This document shows, piece by piece, positions 18,071 to 26,993 of a stretch of 64,000 nucleotides of DNA. A model generated the notes under the pieces. That model made no database searches, was not told the origin of the DNA, and saw only the letters and a list, made by a program, of their open reading frames with translations. Positions within the stretch are counted from its first letter, which is position 1. Every line of letters starts with the position of its first letter. The DNA lies in assembly GCA_017527065.1 (NCBI GenBank), contig JAFXQO010000001.1, forward strand, positions 81,423 through 145,422. Reading direction: 5' to 3'. The position numbers and the translations under genes are program-made. This stretch comes from Clostridia bacterium. Its GTDB lineage: Bacteria > Bacillota > Clostridia > Christensenellales > Aristaeellaceae.

Positions 18071-18883
18071 ATGGTAAAGCGATCGAACTGCCACACGCAC
18101 AGCGTGCTTTGCGACGGGAAGGACACCATCGGGCATATGGCGCGGCGGGCGCGGGAATTCGGGCTGGTGTCGCTTGGGTTTTCCGGGCACGGGCCCCAGA
18201 CGAACAATTCGTTCGGCATCCGGAGCGAAGCGGAATACGCCGCCGAGGTGCGGCGGGTCGCGGCGGAGCACGCGGGCGGGATGAAGGTCTGGCTGGGCAT
18301 CGAGCAGGACTATTTCGGCTATTGCACGATCCCCTACGACTACCGTCTGGGCGCGGTGCACTATCTCGACGGGCGCGACGGCGTGAACCACGCCGTGGAT
18401 CACAGCGAGGAGTGTTTCGAGCGGATGCTGCGGGAGGGCTTCGGCGGCGACGCCCTGGCCATGGCGCGGGCGTACTATGGCCGCGTGGTGGAAATGTGCG
18501 AAAAGATCAGGCCGGACATCGTGGCGCACTACGACCTCATCTGCAAGTTCAACGAGGGCAACCGCTTCTTTGACGAGAGCGACCCGGCATATATGGCGGT
18601 ATCGCTGGAGGCGCTTGAGGCGATCTGCGACGGGAACCGGCTGCTGGAGGTCAACACCGGCGCGATCGCCCGCGGGCGGCGCACCCGGCCCTATCCGGAT
18701 TTTCCGCAGCTGGCGCGCTGGCGGGAGCTGGGCGGGCGCGTGATACTGGGCAGCGACTGCCACGACGCGGAGAAGCTGCTGTGCGGCTTCGACGGCGCGC
18801 TCGAAACGCTCCGGCGGGCGGGTTTCAGGTCGGTCTGGCGGCTGGGCGAGGGCGAGGCGCTGTTTGAAGAGGACGCACTGTGA
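18071..18883 (+). CDS. PHP-domain phosphatase, histidinol-phosphatase (HisJ/HisK) type
   Basis: A 270-residue PHP-superfamily metal hydrolase. Metal ligands are visible in CHTHSVLCDG (N-terminus), GFSGHGP, the central GIEQDYF, DIVAHYDLICKFN and the C-terminal GSDCHDAEKL. The match is best to histidinol-phosphatase, which makes histidinol, but no other his gene is nearby, so the substrate is not certain. The ATG at 18071 is preceded by GGAGGATCTGAC; an earlier in-frame ATG lies inside the folC end. It follows folC without a gap. Confidence 0.85.
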   Translation: MVKRSNCHTHSVLCDGKDTIGHMARRAREFGLVSLGFSGHGPQTNNSFGIRSEAEYAAEVRRVAAEHAGGMKVWLGIEQDYFGYCTIPYDYRLGAVHYLDGRDGVNHAVDHSEECFERMLREGFGGDALAMARAYYGRVVEMCEKIRPDIVAHYDLICKFNEGNRFFDESDPAYMAVSLEALEAICDGNRLLEVNTGAIARGRRTRPYPDFPQLARWRELGGRVILGSDCHDAEKLLCGFDGALETLRRAGFRSVWRLGEGEALFEEDAL

Positions 18884-18914
18884 AGGATACAATCATAAAA
18901 AGGAGGACATGGAC

Positions 18915-19337
18915 ATGGTAGACAACAAGGGATGCGCGTACTGCTTCGAGGGGCCGGAGCTGGATGAGTTCGGCATCAAGATCTGCGATCTCCCGGCGTC
19001 GAAGCTGTATCTGTTCAAGGAGCAGAGCCACAAGGGCCGCGTGATCGTGGCCCACAAAAGCCATGTGAGCGAGTTCGTGGAACTGACCGACGAGGAGCGC
19101 AGCGCCTATTTCGCGGACATCGACCGCGTGGCGAAGGCGCTGCACAGGGCGTTCAGGCCCGACAAAATCAACTACGGCGCGTACGGCGACACCGGCCATC
19201 ACCTGCACTTCCACCTGGTGCCCAAGTACAGGGACGGCTACGAGTGGGGCGGCGTGTTCGCCATGAACCCGAAGGAGAAATACCTGACGGACGCGGAGTA
19301 CGCGGAGCTGATCGAGGCCATCAAAGCGAATCTGTGA
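18915..19337 (+). CDS. HIT-family nucleotide hydrolase/transferase
   Basis: A 140-residue HIT protein. The histidine triad reads HHLHFHLVPKY near the C-terminus, and a CAYC pair at the N-terminus suggests a partial zinc site. The AHKSHVSEFVELTDEERSAYF segment matches the central helix. The second ATG (18915) is chosen because AGGAGG stands 8 bases before it. Family members cleave nucleoside phosphoramidates or dinucleoside polyphosphates; the target here is unknown. Confidence 0.88.
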   Translation: MVDNKGCAYCFEGPELDEFGIKICDLPASKLYLFKEQSHKGRVIVAHKSHVSEFVELTDEERSAYFADIDRVAKALHRAFRPDKINYGAYGDTGHHLHFHLVPKYRDGYEWGGVFAMNPKEKYLTDAEYAELIEAIKANL

Positions 19338-19351
19338 GGACAGCATGACGA

Positions 19352-19394
19352 GGGCGCCGGGCCGCGCGACAGGATAGCGACCCGGCGCCCTTTT
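19352..19394. terminator. Bidirectional terminator between the HIT gene and htpG
   Basis: GGGCGCCGGG (19352-19361) pairs perfectly with CCCGGCGCCC (19381-19390), followed by TTTT. It separates convergent genes. Confidence 0.85.
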
Positions 19395-19415
19395 GTCTTG
19401 GGCTTATTCAGGGGT

Positions 19416-21278
19416 TCATGATTCCTTGCCGCAGAAGATGGTCAGCAGCTTGTTGCTGCGCTGCAGGAAGGCCACCATGCGTTCCGGCTCCAGCGTCTGG
19501 CGGGACATCTCGGCCAGGTCGAGCACCTGGCTGCACACCATTTCGGTCATGTCGCTGTCGGCGTCGGCGTTCTTGAGGTAGTTGATGAGCGGATGCCCGG
19601 CGTTGAGCGCCAGCGTGCGCTTTTCGGGCAAGCCCATGCCGTTGCCCCACTGCTTCGCCATTTCGGTGAAGCGGCGGCTCTGCTCCTCCACGGTGATCAT
19701 GGCGGGCATCTCGGTGGACTTGAACTTCTCCAGCTTCACCTCGAGATCGGGCTGTTTCAGGGCCTTCCTGAACTTCTCCTCCAGGGCCTTGCGGGTATCC
19801 TCGTCGGCTTCGCCCTGCTCGGTGAGGCCCTCCATGCTGGCGTCCACCCGGCGGAAGGACAGCCCGTCCTTGCCGGTGTACTCCATGAAGGAGATGAAGT
19901 TGTTGTCGATCAGCGTGTCCAGCACGGCCACGTCGGTGTCCTGGTCGCGGTAGAGCTGGATCATCTGCGCCTGGCGATTGGGGTCGCTGGCGTAGAACAC
20001 GGTCTTCTTGTCGTCCTTGAAGTTGCGGTCGCCATATTCCTTGAGGGTGAGGTATTCGCCGGTGGTGGTCTTGAAGAGAAGGGCGTCCTTCACCCGGTCG
20101 TAGAACTTGTCGTCGCGGATGCAGCCGTATTTCACGAAGGGATGGATGTCGTCCCAGTATTTCTGGTAGTCCTCGCGCCTGGTATTGAACTCCGTCATCA
20201 GCCGGTCGGCCACTTTGCGGGTGATGTAGGCGGAGAGCTTCTTCACGTAGCCGTCGTTCTGCAGGAAGGAGCGGGATACGTTCAGCGGCAGGTCGGGGCA
20301 GTCGATCGCGCCCTTGAGCAGCAGCAGGAACTCGGGGATGATCTCCTTGATGTTGTCCGCCACGAACACCTGGTTGCTGAACAGCTTCACCTGGCCCTCG
20401 CTGGCGGTGAATTCGTTCTTGATCTTGGGGAAGTAGAGGATGCCCTTCAGGTTGAAGGGGTATTCCGCGTTCAGGTGGATCCAGAACAGCGGCTCCTCGA
20501 AGTCGTGGAACACCTTATGATAGAAGGACTTGTACTCGTCCTCGGTGCAGTCGGCGGGGCGCTTGAGCCACAGCGGCGACGTCTCGTTGATCTGCTCGGG
20601 CTCCTCGGGCTTGTCTTCCTTCTTTTCCTCGCCCTCCTTGGGCTCCTCGGGCTTTTTGACCTCGCTCAGGAACACCGGCACGGGCATGAACGCGCAGTAC
20701 TTTTCCAGCGTGCTGCGCACGGTGTACTTCTCGAGGAATTCCTTTTCATCCTCATTGAGGTACAGCGTGATGCAGGTGCCGCGCTCCGTCCGGTCGGAGG
20801 GCTCCATGTCGTAGCTCATGCCGTCCTCGCTGACCCAGCGCACGGCCTCGGCGCCTTCCTGCCAGCTCTTCGTGTCGATGACCACCTTCGAGGCCACCAT
20901 GAAAGCGGAGTAGAAGCCCAGGCCGAAATGGCCGATGATGCCGCCGTTCTCGCCCTCCTCGGGCTTGTACTGCTTCAAGAACTCCTCCGCGCCGGAGAAC
21001 GCCACCTGGCAGATGTACTTGACCACCTCGTCCGCGGTCATGCCGATGCCGTTGTCCTCGATCTTCAGCGTGCCGGCTTCCTTGTCCGCGATCACATCCA
21101 CCCGGTAGTTGTCCTCGGCGCTCGCCTCGCCCTTGAGGGCCAGCAGCTTGTATTTGGCGATGGCGTCGCAGCCGTTGGACACCAGCTCGCGCAGGAAAAT
21201 GTCCTTGTCGGAATAGAGCCATTTCTTGATAACGGGCATTATATTCTGAGCATTGATCGAAATCGTGCCTTTTTCCAT
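19416..21278 (-). CDS. htpG: Molecular chaperone HtpG (Hsp90)
   Basis: A 620-residue Hsp90. The GHKL ATPase domain has ELVSNGCDAIAKYK, KIEDNGIGMTADEV and GHFGLGFYSAFMV; the charged linker (KKPEEPKEGEEKKEDKPEEPEQ, about 209-230) is present, then the middle domain with NVSRSFLQND and a C-terminal dimerisation region. It is preceded by a consensus promoter and a perfect CIRCE palindrome, so HrcA repression and heat induction are expected. In Bacillus subtilis htpG lacks CIRCE, so this is a lineage-specific wiring. Confidence 0.97.
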   Translation of the reverse strand: MEKGTISINAQNIMPVIKKWLYSDKDIFLRELVSNGCDAIAKYKLLALKGEASAEDNYRVDVIADKEAGTLKIEDNGIGMTADEVVKYICQVAFSGAEEFLKQYKPEEGENGGIIGHFGLGFYSAFMVASKVVIDTKSWQEGAEAVRWVSEDGMSYDMEPSDRTERGTCITLYLNEDEKEFLEKYTVRSTLEKYCAFMPVPVFLSEVKKPEEPKEGEEKKEDKPEEPEQINETSPLWLKRPADCTEDEYKSFYHKVFHDFEEPLFWIHLNAEYPFNLKGILYFPKIKNEFTASEGQVKLFSNQVFVADNIKEIIPEFLLLLKGAIDCPDLPLNVSRSFLQNDGYVKKLSAYITRKVADRLMTEFNTRREDYQKYWDDIHPFVKYGCIRDDKFYDRVKDALLFKTTTGEYLTLKEYGDRNFKDDKKTVFYASDPNRQAQMIQLYRDQDTDVAVLDTLIDNNFISFMEYTGKDGLSFRRVDASMEGLTEQGEADEDTRKALEEKFRKALKQPDLEVKLEKFKSTEMPAMITVEEQSRRFTEMAKQWGNGMGLPEKRTLALNAGHPLINYLKNADADSDMTEMVCSQVLDLAEMSRQTLEPERMVAFLQRSNKLLTIFCGKES

Positions 21279-21311
21279 GATTCACAAACCTCCTTGCTGG
21301 AAACTGCTACT

Positions 21312-21340
21312 ATTTTAGTCCCTTCCCGCGGGAATGTCAA
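21312..21340 (-). promoter_or_regulatory. Sigma-A promoter of htpG
   Basis: Minus-strand TTGACA (21335-21340), a 17-base spacer and TAAAAT (21312-21317). Confidence 0.9.
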
Positions 21341-21347
21341 TAGAAAA

Positions 21348-21374
21348 TTAGCACTCAAATGGAGAGAGTGCTAA
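21348..21374. promoter_or_regulatory. CIRCE operator (HrcA binding site)
   Basis: TTAGCACTC - 9 bases - GAGTGCTAA, an exact match to the consensus inverted repeat. It lies 7 bases upstream of the htpG -35 box rather than downstream of the start site. It could also affect the divergent PRC-barrel gene. Confidence 0.95.
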
Positions 21375-21502
21375 CAATTTCGAGAAAGTCAACATTTCCG
21401 TCAAAATGAGCGGCGCTGACATGAATTTCCGTTCATCGTTTCCGGCGCGGCGGCCACACTATGATGGCCGGCGCAAAAGCGCCCGAAGGAAAGGGAAAAG
21501 GC

Positions 21503-21946
21503 ATGAAAAACGCCCGAGGACTGATCGGCCTTCCTGTCGTGATGGAGAGCCGCACGCTGGGACGGGTGTCCGCGGTGGAGCTGGAACCCGGCCTGCGCGC
21601 GCTCAGCGGCCTGTATTTCAGCTGCGGCCTGGCCGGGTCGCGCCGCGTGTCCTGCGGCGACCTGGATCTGATCGGGGACGTGGCGGTTCTGGTTCACGCA
21701 ACCGGAAAACGGAGTCAACCGCCCGCGCCGCCCCTGCCGCGCCGCGCCGTTTCGCCGGACGGAAGCCGGCTTGGCGCGATCACAGACGCGATCATCGACG
21801 AGGAGACCTTTCAGGTGCCGCTGCTGGAGCTCTCCGGCGGGTATCTGGACGACCTGACCCAAGGGCGCGTGCGCACCGGCGCTTTCTCCGTCACGGAGGA
21901 CGGAGACGTGATCATCGATGTCCCGAAAGGAGAAGAAGGATCATGA
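21503..21946 (+). CDS. PRC-barrel domain protein
   Basis: A 147-residue soluble protein with two PRC-barrel-like halves: GLIGLPVVMESRTLGRVSAVELE (about 6-28) and SPDGSRLGAITDAIIDEETFQVPLLELSGGYLDDL (about 85-120). PRC barrels serve in RNA processing (RimM) or as small adaptor proteins; this one resembles short clostridial YlmC/YrrD-like proteins of unknown role. The ATG at 21503 has AAGGAAAGGG upstream. Its end overlaps the next small gene by 4 bases, and the AI-2E-type gene follows, so the three are likely one operon. Confidence 0.75.
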   Translation: MKNARGLIGLPVVMESRTLGRVSAVELEPGLRALSGLYFSCGLAGSRRVSCGDLDLIGDVAVLVHATGKRSQPPAPPLPRRAVSPDGSRLGAITDAIIDEETFQVPLLELSGGYLDDLTQGRVRTGAFSVTEDGDVIIDVPKGEEGS

Positions 21947-22095
21947 AGGTAAGCGGCATGGCGGCCGTCATGGCCGGCGCGCTGATCGGCGCGGGGGCCG
22001 CGGCGGCCGTCGGTCTGGCGGGCGCGGGCGCGCGGCGCAGGATGCAGAAGCTCGCGCGCGACGCCAGGCGAAAGGCCGGCGGCCTGTTCGGCTGA
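21943..22095 (+). CDS. Small glycine/alanine-rich membrane protein
   Basis: A 50-residue ORF overlapping the PRC-barrel stop (ATGA). A single hydrophobic Gly/Ala segment (about 4-29) is followed by a strongly basic tail (RRRMQKLARDARRKAGG). The layout recalls YtxH-type small proteins, but it is too short for confident assignment. AAAGGAGAAG precedes the ATG. Confidence 0.6.
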   Translation: MKVSGMAAVMAGALIGAGAAAAVGLAGAGARRRMQKLARDARRKAGGLFG

Positions 22096-22152
22096 CCGTC
22101 GATTCCCTCGCGCGCGGCGCGGGGGAATTCTGTATAAAGGGAGGCATGCCGC

Positions 22153-23163
22153 GTGGAGGATGGGCGCGTAAAAAAAGGGCGGGCGGTGGCCGCGGCGCTG
22201 ATCGCGGCGTTTGTGTTCTGGAAATGGCGGGCCCAGTGTCTGCTGCTGGCGCGGCTGGCCCTGGGCGGCGGCGTCATCGCGTTTCTGATTTCGCCGGCCT
22301 GCCTGTTTCTGAGCAGCCGCCTCAGGCTGAACCGGAGCGCCGCGGTGCTGGCGAGCTATCTTCTCATACTGGCCGCCGCCGCGGGGCTGACCGCGTTGAT
22401 CCTGCCGCCGCTTCTGGCCCAGGCCGGTGAACTTATCGAGGCGCTGCCGCGTCTAATTTCAGATATATCGGCGCGTTTTCAGCGCCTGGCCGGCGTCCTC
22501 GCCGGGTTGGGGCTGGCGCTGCCGGACGGGCTGGCCGCAGGGCAGCCGCTGCTGGACGGCACCGCTGCCCTCGGGCGCTCGATCGCCTCGGCCGCGGCGG
22601 AGTTCACCCTGATGCTGACGCTGGCCTTCTATTTTATTCGCGACCGGGAGGCCTTCGCGCTGCAGCTTGAAATGCTCCTGCCCTCGTCCCGGCGGCGGGG
22701 CGCGCTGCGGCTGGCCGCGGCGCTGCGGCAGGAAATCGGCGCGTATCTGCGCTGCCAGGTGGTGATTTCGCTGGCCGTGGCGGCGCTGGCCTCGTTTCTT
22801 CTCATGCTGTGCGGGGTGAAGGCGTTTTTGGCGCTGGGCGCGATCGTGGGGCTGTTCAATCTGATCCCCTATTTCGGGCCGCTGCTGGGCGGCGTGCCGG
22901 CGGTGCTGATGGCGCTGCCGGGCGGCCCGCGCATGACGCTGACGACGGTGGCGGCGCTGGCGCTGGTCCAGCAGGCGGACAACGCGATCATCTCGCCGCG
23001 GGTGATGAGCGCCGCCACGGGGCTGCATCCGGCCCTGGTGCTGGCGGCGATCACGGTGGGCGGCAGCCTGTCCGGCGTGGCGGGGATGCTGTTTTCCGTG
23101 CCGGCGCTGCTGGCGCTGCGCTCCCTCGCAAGAAATTGGCCGGTTCCATGTAAAAACATTTGA
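22153..23163 (+). CDS. AI-2E/UPF0118 family membrane protein (YtvI-like)
   Basis: A 336-residue polytopic protein of the AI-2 exporter/PerM family. Features are an N-terminal helix pair, a central soluble loop (about 85-140), and the conserved C-terminal block [15 protein letters not shown] ... [25 protein letters not shown]. Some members are sporulation proteins (YtvI) and others transport ions or small solutes; the substrate here is open. GTG start at 22153 with GGGAGG 8 bases upstream. Confidence 0.85.
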   Translation: MEDGRVKKGRAVAAALIAAFVFWKWRAQCLLLARLALGGGVIAFLISPACLFLSSRLRLNRSAAVLASYLLILAAAAGLTALILPPLLAQAGELIEALPRLISDISARFQRLAGVLAGLGLALPDGLAAGQPLLDGTAALGRSIASAAAEFTLMLTLAFYFIRDREAFALQLEMLLPSSRRRGALRLAAALRQEIGAYLRCQVVISLAVAALASFLLMLCGVKAFLALGAIVGLFNLIPYFGPLLGGVPAVLMALPGGPRMTLTTVAALALVQQADNAIISPRVMSAATGLHPALVLAAITVGGSLSGVAGMLFSVPALLALRSLARNWPVPCKNI

Positions 23164-23188
23164 ATTATTGGCGGAATGGGTGTATAAT
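23160..23188 (+). promoter_or_regulatory. Sigma-A promoter for ireB-ruvX
   Basis: TTGAAT (23160-23165), a 17-base spacer and TATAAT (23183-23188), 38 bases before the ireB start and overlapping the end of the preceding gene. Confidence 0.88.
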
Positions 23189-23225
23189 ACTGTCGGAGTT
23201 GATTTTTCCAGAGAGGCGGTGTCCT

Positions 23226-23498
23226 ATGAGCAGCAAAATGGGCGACACGAAGCTGTATACCTCGCCCGCGACCGAGCTGAATTCGCCGGAGTACATCATT
23301 CGCGAGGTGTATCAGGCGCTGAAGGCAAAGGGCTACGATCCGATCACCCAGCTCGTTGGGTATATCCTCTCGGGAGACCCGACCTATATCACCAGCTACA
23401 ACCAGGCCCGTTCGCTGATCCGCCGCCTGGAGCGCGACGAGATCCTCGAGGAGCTTGTGAGCGTCTACGTGCAGAAGATCGAGAAGGAGCGGCGGTGA
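23226..23498 (+). CDS. ireB: IreB family regulatory phosphoprotein (UPF0297)
   Basis: A 90-residue protein highly typical of the IreB/YrzL family ([13 protein letters not shown] ... [49 protein letters not shown], quoted in part). In Enterococcus IreB is a substrate of the Ser/Thr kinase IreK and affects cephalosporin resistance; role here inferred by family. The MSSK start is chosen by AGAGGCGGTG upstream. Its stop overlaps the GTG start of ruvX (GTGA). Confidence 0.93.
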   Translation: MSSKMGDTKLYTSPATELNSPEYIIREVYQALKAKGYDPITQLVGYILSGDPTYITSYNQARSLIRRLERDEILEELVSVYVQKIEKERR

Positions 23499-24268
23499 CG
23501 CCGCGGGTGCTGGCGCTGGACGTGGGCGAAAAGCGCATCGGCGTGGCGGTGTCCGATCCCCTGGGGCTCACAGCCCAGGGTTTGGAAACCATCCAGTCGT
23601 CCGGCTGGAGCCGCGACGCGGCGCGCATCGGCGAGCTCCTGGCGCAATATGAAACGGACCGGCTGCTGGTGGGCCTGCCCCGCTCCATGAGCGGCGAGAT
23701 CGGCCCCCAGGCGCAGAAGATACTGGCCTTTGCCGAACAGCTGACGGCGCGCGGCTGGCAGGTGCGCTTCCAGGACGAGCGGCTGACCACGTCCCTCGCC
23801 CAGCGGACGCTGATCGAGGGCGGCGTGGGCCGCGGCGGGCGCAGGCAGGTTGTTGACAAGCTGGCCGCGACATATATACTGCAGTCCTTCCTGGACGCGG
23901 GGGGCTGGACAGAAGAAAGACAATCCGGAGCGGCGCGCGTATTGGACGTGGCCGTGTGGAAAGGAATGAAAAAGATGGAAACGGGCGACAACAACAGCAT
24001 GGAAATGGACAACATCATCGAGCTGGTGGATGAGAACGACAATCCCATCCGCTTCGAGCACATCATGACCGTTCAGTACGGCGGCGACGATTACATCCTG
24101 CTGGCCCCCGTCGATCCCACCGAGGACATGGAGGAGGACGAGGTGCTGGTGCTCCGGATCGACAACGACGAGAACGGCGAGGAGATCTACGTGAGCGTCG
24201 AGGACGACGGCCTGGTGCAGAAGGTGTTTGAGAAATATCTGGAAATCGTCGAGAGCGACGAAGAGTAA
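23495..24268 (+). CDS. ruvX: RuvX (YqgF) Holliday-junction resolvase fused in frame to DUF1292
   Basis: One uninterrupted 257-residue frame. Residues 1-138 are RuvX/Yqg[16 protein letters not shown] at the N-terminus, [22 protein letters not shown], and [17 protein letters not shown] linker of about 20 residues follows without a stop. Residues from about 161 are a complete acidic DUF1292 (YrzB) protein with [17 protein letters not shown] and YILLAPVD. In most Firmicutes these are two genes, in the order ireB-ruvX-yrzB. An internal ATG at 23975 has GGAAAGGA 9 bases before it, so a separate DUF1292 product may also be made. Confidence 0.85.
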   Translation: MTPRVLALDVGEKRIGVAVSDPLGLTAQGLETIQSSGWSRDAARIGELLAQYETDRLLVGLPRSMSGEIGPQAQKILAFAEQLTARGWQVRFQDERLTTSLAQRTLIEGGVGRGGRRQVVDKLAATYILQSFLDAGGWTEERQSGAARVLDVAVWKGMKKMETGDNNSMEMDNIIELVDENDNPIRFEHIMTVQYGGDDYILLAPVDPTEDMEEDEVLVLRIDNDENGEEIYVSVEDDGLVQKVFEKYLEIVESDEE

Positions 24269-24354
24269 ACGCCGCAGCGCGGCTGGCCGGGCCCCGGCAT
24301 GGGTTCGGCCGTTTCTCTTTATTGGGCGAAATACATGCGGAAACACGGTGTTTT

Positions 24355-25665
24355 ATGATGGCGAAGAGGATCATCCTGTGGGCGCTGGCGTGCCTGCTGG
24401 CGCTGCCGGCGGCGCTGGCCGACGGGTCCCGGGCGATCTACGTGCTGGCTACGAACGGCTCCGCCGTGCTGGCGGACGAGGCGGGCGATGTGCTCGTCAG
24501 GCCGGGCGAATACGCCGAAATCACCCCGCTGGGCGACAGCGGGTTATTTGCCGCGCGGCGGCTGTCCGGCGGCGGCCTGGGGGTGATCCGCGCGGACGGC
24601 TCGGCGGTCACGTCCTTCGATTACGGCGCGCTGGCCTACGACGGCGCGCGCGTCATCTTCACGGCGGACGGCCGGTGCGGCGCGATGACGGCGGCGGGCG
24701 ACGGGCTGATCGAGCCGGTTTATACGCGGCTCGTTTCGGCGGGCGAGGGGTATCTCGCCTTCAGGACAGACCCGCTGGACGACACGCCTGACGCCCTCTG
24801 GCGCGTGTCGGCGTCGGGGGAGGAGCACCTGACCGGGCTCAAGCTGTCCTTCGGCCCGCTGGCGATGAGCGAGGGGCTTTCGGAGGCCGTCGACGCGCTG
24901 GGCCGCTGGGGCTATGTGGACGCGGACGGCGACTGGGCCATCGGGCCGGAATTCGCCTGGTGCGGGCCCTTTCTGGACGGCCTGGCCTGCGCCGCGGCGG
25001 ATAGCGGCGTGGGCCTGATCGACCGGACGGGGCGCTGGATCGCGGAGCCGGTTTATCGGCGGATCGAGCGCGGCGGACCCGGCCGGCCGCTGCTGGCCTT
25101 CGCGGACGGCGCGGCGGCGCTGCTCGACGGGGAGACAGGGCGGCCCGTCGCCCGCTTTGAGGGGGAGGCCGTCGACGCGGGGTTTGCGGGCGGCCTGATC
25201 CGCGTGAGCCTGGGCGGGCGGCTGCGGCTGGTCGACGATCGGGGCGAGACGGTCTACGAAGCGCCCGAAGGGGTCGTGGGCCTGGCGGAATACGGCGGCT
25301 GCGTGATCGTTCAGCGCGGTTTTTCCCAGGAGCGGCCCTTCAGCCTCCTCTGCGCGGACGGCGCGCTGCGGGGCGACTGGCGCGAACTTTCCTGGGCGGG
25401 CAATTGGGACGGGCGCGCCTACTTCATCTTTTCGGACTACGAGGCCACGCGTTCGGAATACCCGGCCCAGGGGGTCGTATTCTACGACGAAACGGCGGGC
25501 ACGCGGCGCTACGGCCTGCTGAACGACCGGGGCGAGGCGGCGCTGGAGGGCTTCATCAGCCTGCGCCGCGCCGGGGAGGCGCTGCTGGCCGCCGAGACGG
25601 AGGACTGGGTGGGCCTGATCCGGCCGGACGGCACGGTGATCGTGAAGCTGGATAAAGCAGAGTAA
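24355..25665 (+). CDS. Secreted WG-repeat protein
   Basis: A 436-residue protein with a Sec signal peptide (KRIILWALACLLALPAALA, cleavage after ALA near 22) and repeated beta-propeller-like units such as GRWGYVDADGDWAIGPEF, GVGLIDRTGRWIAEPVY and RYGLLNDRGEAALEG, the WG/KWG repeat pattern. The function of such proteins is unknown; they are probably ligand-binding surface proteins. The start at 24355 lacks a strong ribosome binding site; a TTG at 24322 is an alternative. The membrane protein gene follows after 31 bases. Confidence 0.8.
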   Translation: MMAKRIILWALACLLALPAALADGSRAIYVLATNGSAVLADEAGDVLVRPGEYAEITPLGDSGLFAARRLSGGGLGVIRADGSAVTSFDYGALAYDGARVIFTADGRCGAMTAAGDGLIEPVYTRLVSAGEGYLAFRTDPLDDTPDALWRVSASGEEHLTGLKLSFGPLAMSEGLSEAVDALGRWGYVDADGDWAIGPEFAWCGPFLDGLACAAADSGVGLIDRTGRWIAEPVYRRIERGGPGRPLLAFADGAAALLDGETGRPVARFEGEAVDAGFAGGLIRVSLGGRLRLVDDRGETVYEAPEGVVGLAEYGGCVIVQRGFSQERPFSLLCADGALRGDWRELSWAGNWDGRAYFIFSDYEATRSEYPAQGVVFYDETAGTRRYGLLNDRGEAALEGFISLRRAGEALLAAETEDWVGLIRPDGTVIVKLDKAE

Positions 25666-25696
25666 CGCGTTTCGCGCGGCAAAGAGGTGTGGTAAA

Positions 25697-26911
25697 ATGG
25701 ACAGAAGGCGGGCTTACAGGCGGCGAGAGGCGGCCCTGACGCTGGCGACGCTGGCGGCATTGGCGGCCGCGGCTGTCGCGCTGTGGGCGTTGATGTCGCG
25801 CCTGACGGGAACGCCGTTTTTCGGGCGGTCCCCGTATTATACCTACACGCTGCAGGCCATGGCCTGGCGGCGGGGCGCCGTGTCCCTGGGGCAGGATTAT
25901 CCCTGGCTGGAATTGGCGGTGTATCAGGACGACTTTTACGTGAGTTTTCCCCCCGTGCCGACCATTCCCGTGTTCCTGCTCACGTTCATCTTCGGCGAGG
26001 CGGTGCCGGACAACGCGCTGGTGAAAGTCTACGCGCTCACCGCGCTGTTCGCGGCCTTCGGGGCGCTGCGCGCGGGGGGCTGGCGGCGGCTGCCGGCGGC
26101 TGGCGCGGCGCTGCTGACGGTGTTCTGCGGCTCGGCGATGGCGCTGTCTCTGCAAGGGGCGGTGTGGTATCAGGCGCAGATACTGGCGTTTGCGACCATC
26201 CTGCTGGCGGCGTGGCTCGCGGCGCGGGGAAAGATCACCCCCGCGCTCCTGTGTTATGCGCTGTCGGTGGGCTGCCGGCCCTTCAACGTGGCCTACGGGC
26301 CGCTGCTCATGTTCATGTGGTACCGACGGCAGGCGGACCGCTCGCCGGGCGCGGCGGCGAAGGGCCTGTGGAAGGGCGTGGCGCTGGGGTTGTGCGTGGC
26401 GGCGGCGCTGGCGGCGTACAACTTTATCCGCTTCGGCAATCCCCTGGAGTTCGGCACGAACTACCTGCCGGAATTCATGCGCAGCGAGCACGGCCAGTTC
26501 TCGCTGGCGCACCTCATGGGCAATGTGCGCACGTTCCTGTTCGGCCTGCCCCTCGAGCGCGCGGCGGAGGGCGGCTGGGCGGTGAAAAAGTTCGGCTTCT
26601 CGCTGTTTTTGGCGAATCCCCTGCTGCTGTGCCTGGTGATCCGCTTTATTCTGGACTGCGCGCGGCGGCGGGCGACGCCGGAGAAGGCGCTGTGCTTCTT
26701 CCTCTTCGCGGCGCAGCTTTTCCTGCTGCTTTTGCACCGCACCTTCGGCGGCTTCCAGTTCGGCGCGCGCTACGCGGTGGACCTGGTGCCGTATTTCATC
26801 CTGTACGGCTGCATGGAAGGAAAAGCGCGGCGGCTGTATTCATGGGAATCGCTGCTGGGCGCGGCGGGCGTTGCGCTGACGGTTTGGGGCGTGACGATGG
26901 TGCACCTGTGA
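25697..26911 (+). CDS. Multi-pass membrane protein, possible GT-C-type glycosyltransferase
   Basis: A 404-residue protein with about nine to ten hydrophobic helices. The N-terminal loop contains SPYYTYTLQAMAWRRGAVSLGQDYPWLELAVYQDDFYVSFPP, with acidic residues in the first large loop as in GT-C enzymes that use lipid-linked sugars. The conserved FGARYAVDLVPYFILYG near the C-terminus recalls mannosyltransferase-like families. The assignment is structural inference only. GAGGTG precedes the ATG. It ends at a strong terminator. Confidence 0.6.
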   Translation: MDRRRAYRRREAALTLATLAALAAAAVALWALMSRLTGTPFFGRSPYYTYTLQAMAWRRGAVSLGQDYPWLELAVYQDDFYVSFPPVPTIPVFLLTFIFGEAVPDNALVKVYALTALFAAFGALRAGGWRRLPAAGAALLTVFCGSAMALSLQGAVWYQAQILAFATILLAAWLAARGKITPALLCYALSVGCRPFNVAYGPLLMFMWYRRQADRSPGAAAKGLWKGVALGLCVAAALAAYNFIRFGNPLEFGTNYLPEFMRSEHGQFSLAHLMGNVRTFLFGLPLERAAEGGWAVKKFGFSLFLANPLLLCLVIRFILDCARRRATPEKALCFFLFAAQLFLLLLHRTFGGFQFGARYAVDLVPYFILYGCMEGKARRLYSWESLLGAAGVALTVWGVTMVHL

Positions 26912-26938
26912 TTTAACGCGAAACCGGCGCCTGCGCGC

Positions 26939-26992
26939 AAAGAGCGCCGCGGGGACGAACGTTCGTCTTCCGCGGCGCTCTTCGCTTTTTTT
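26939..26992. terminator. Bidirectional terminator
   Basis: AAGAGCGCCGCGG pairs with CCGCGGCGCTCTT, with an inner GACGAACGTTCGTC palindrome, and T-rich tails on the plus strand. It lies between convergent genes. Confidence 0.88.
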
Positions 26993-26993
26993 C

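Noticed and set aside
24269-24354. Terminator after the RuvX-DUF1292 gene
   Set aside because: GCCGG-gcc-CCGGC can fold but the T-rich stretch lies well downstream and is broken; too weak to list.
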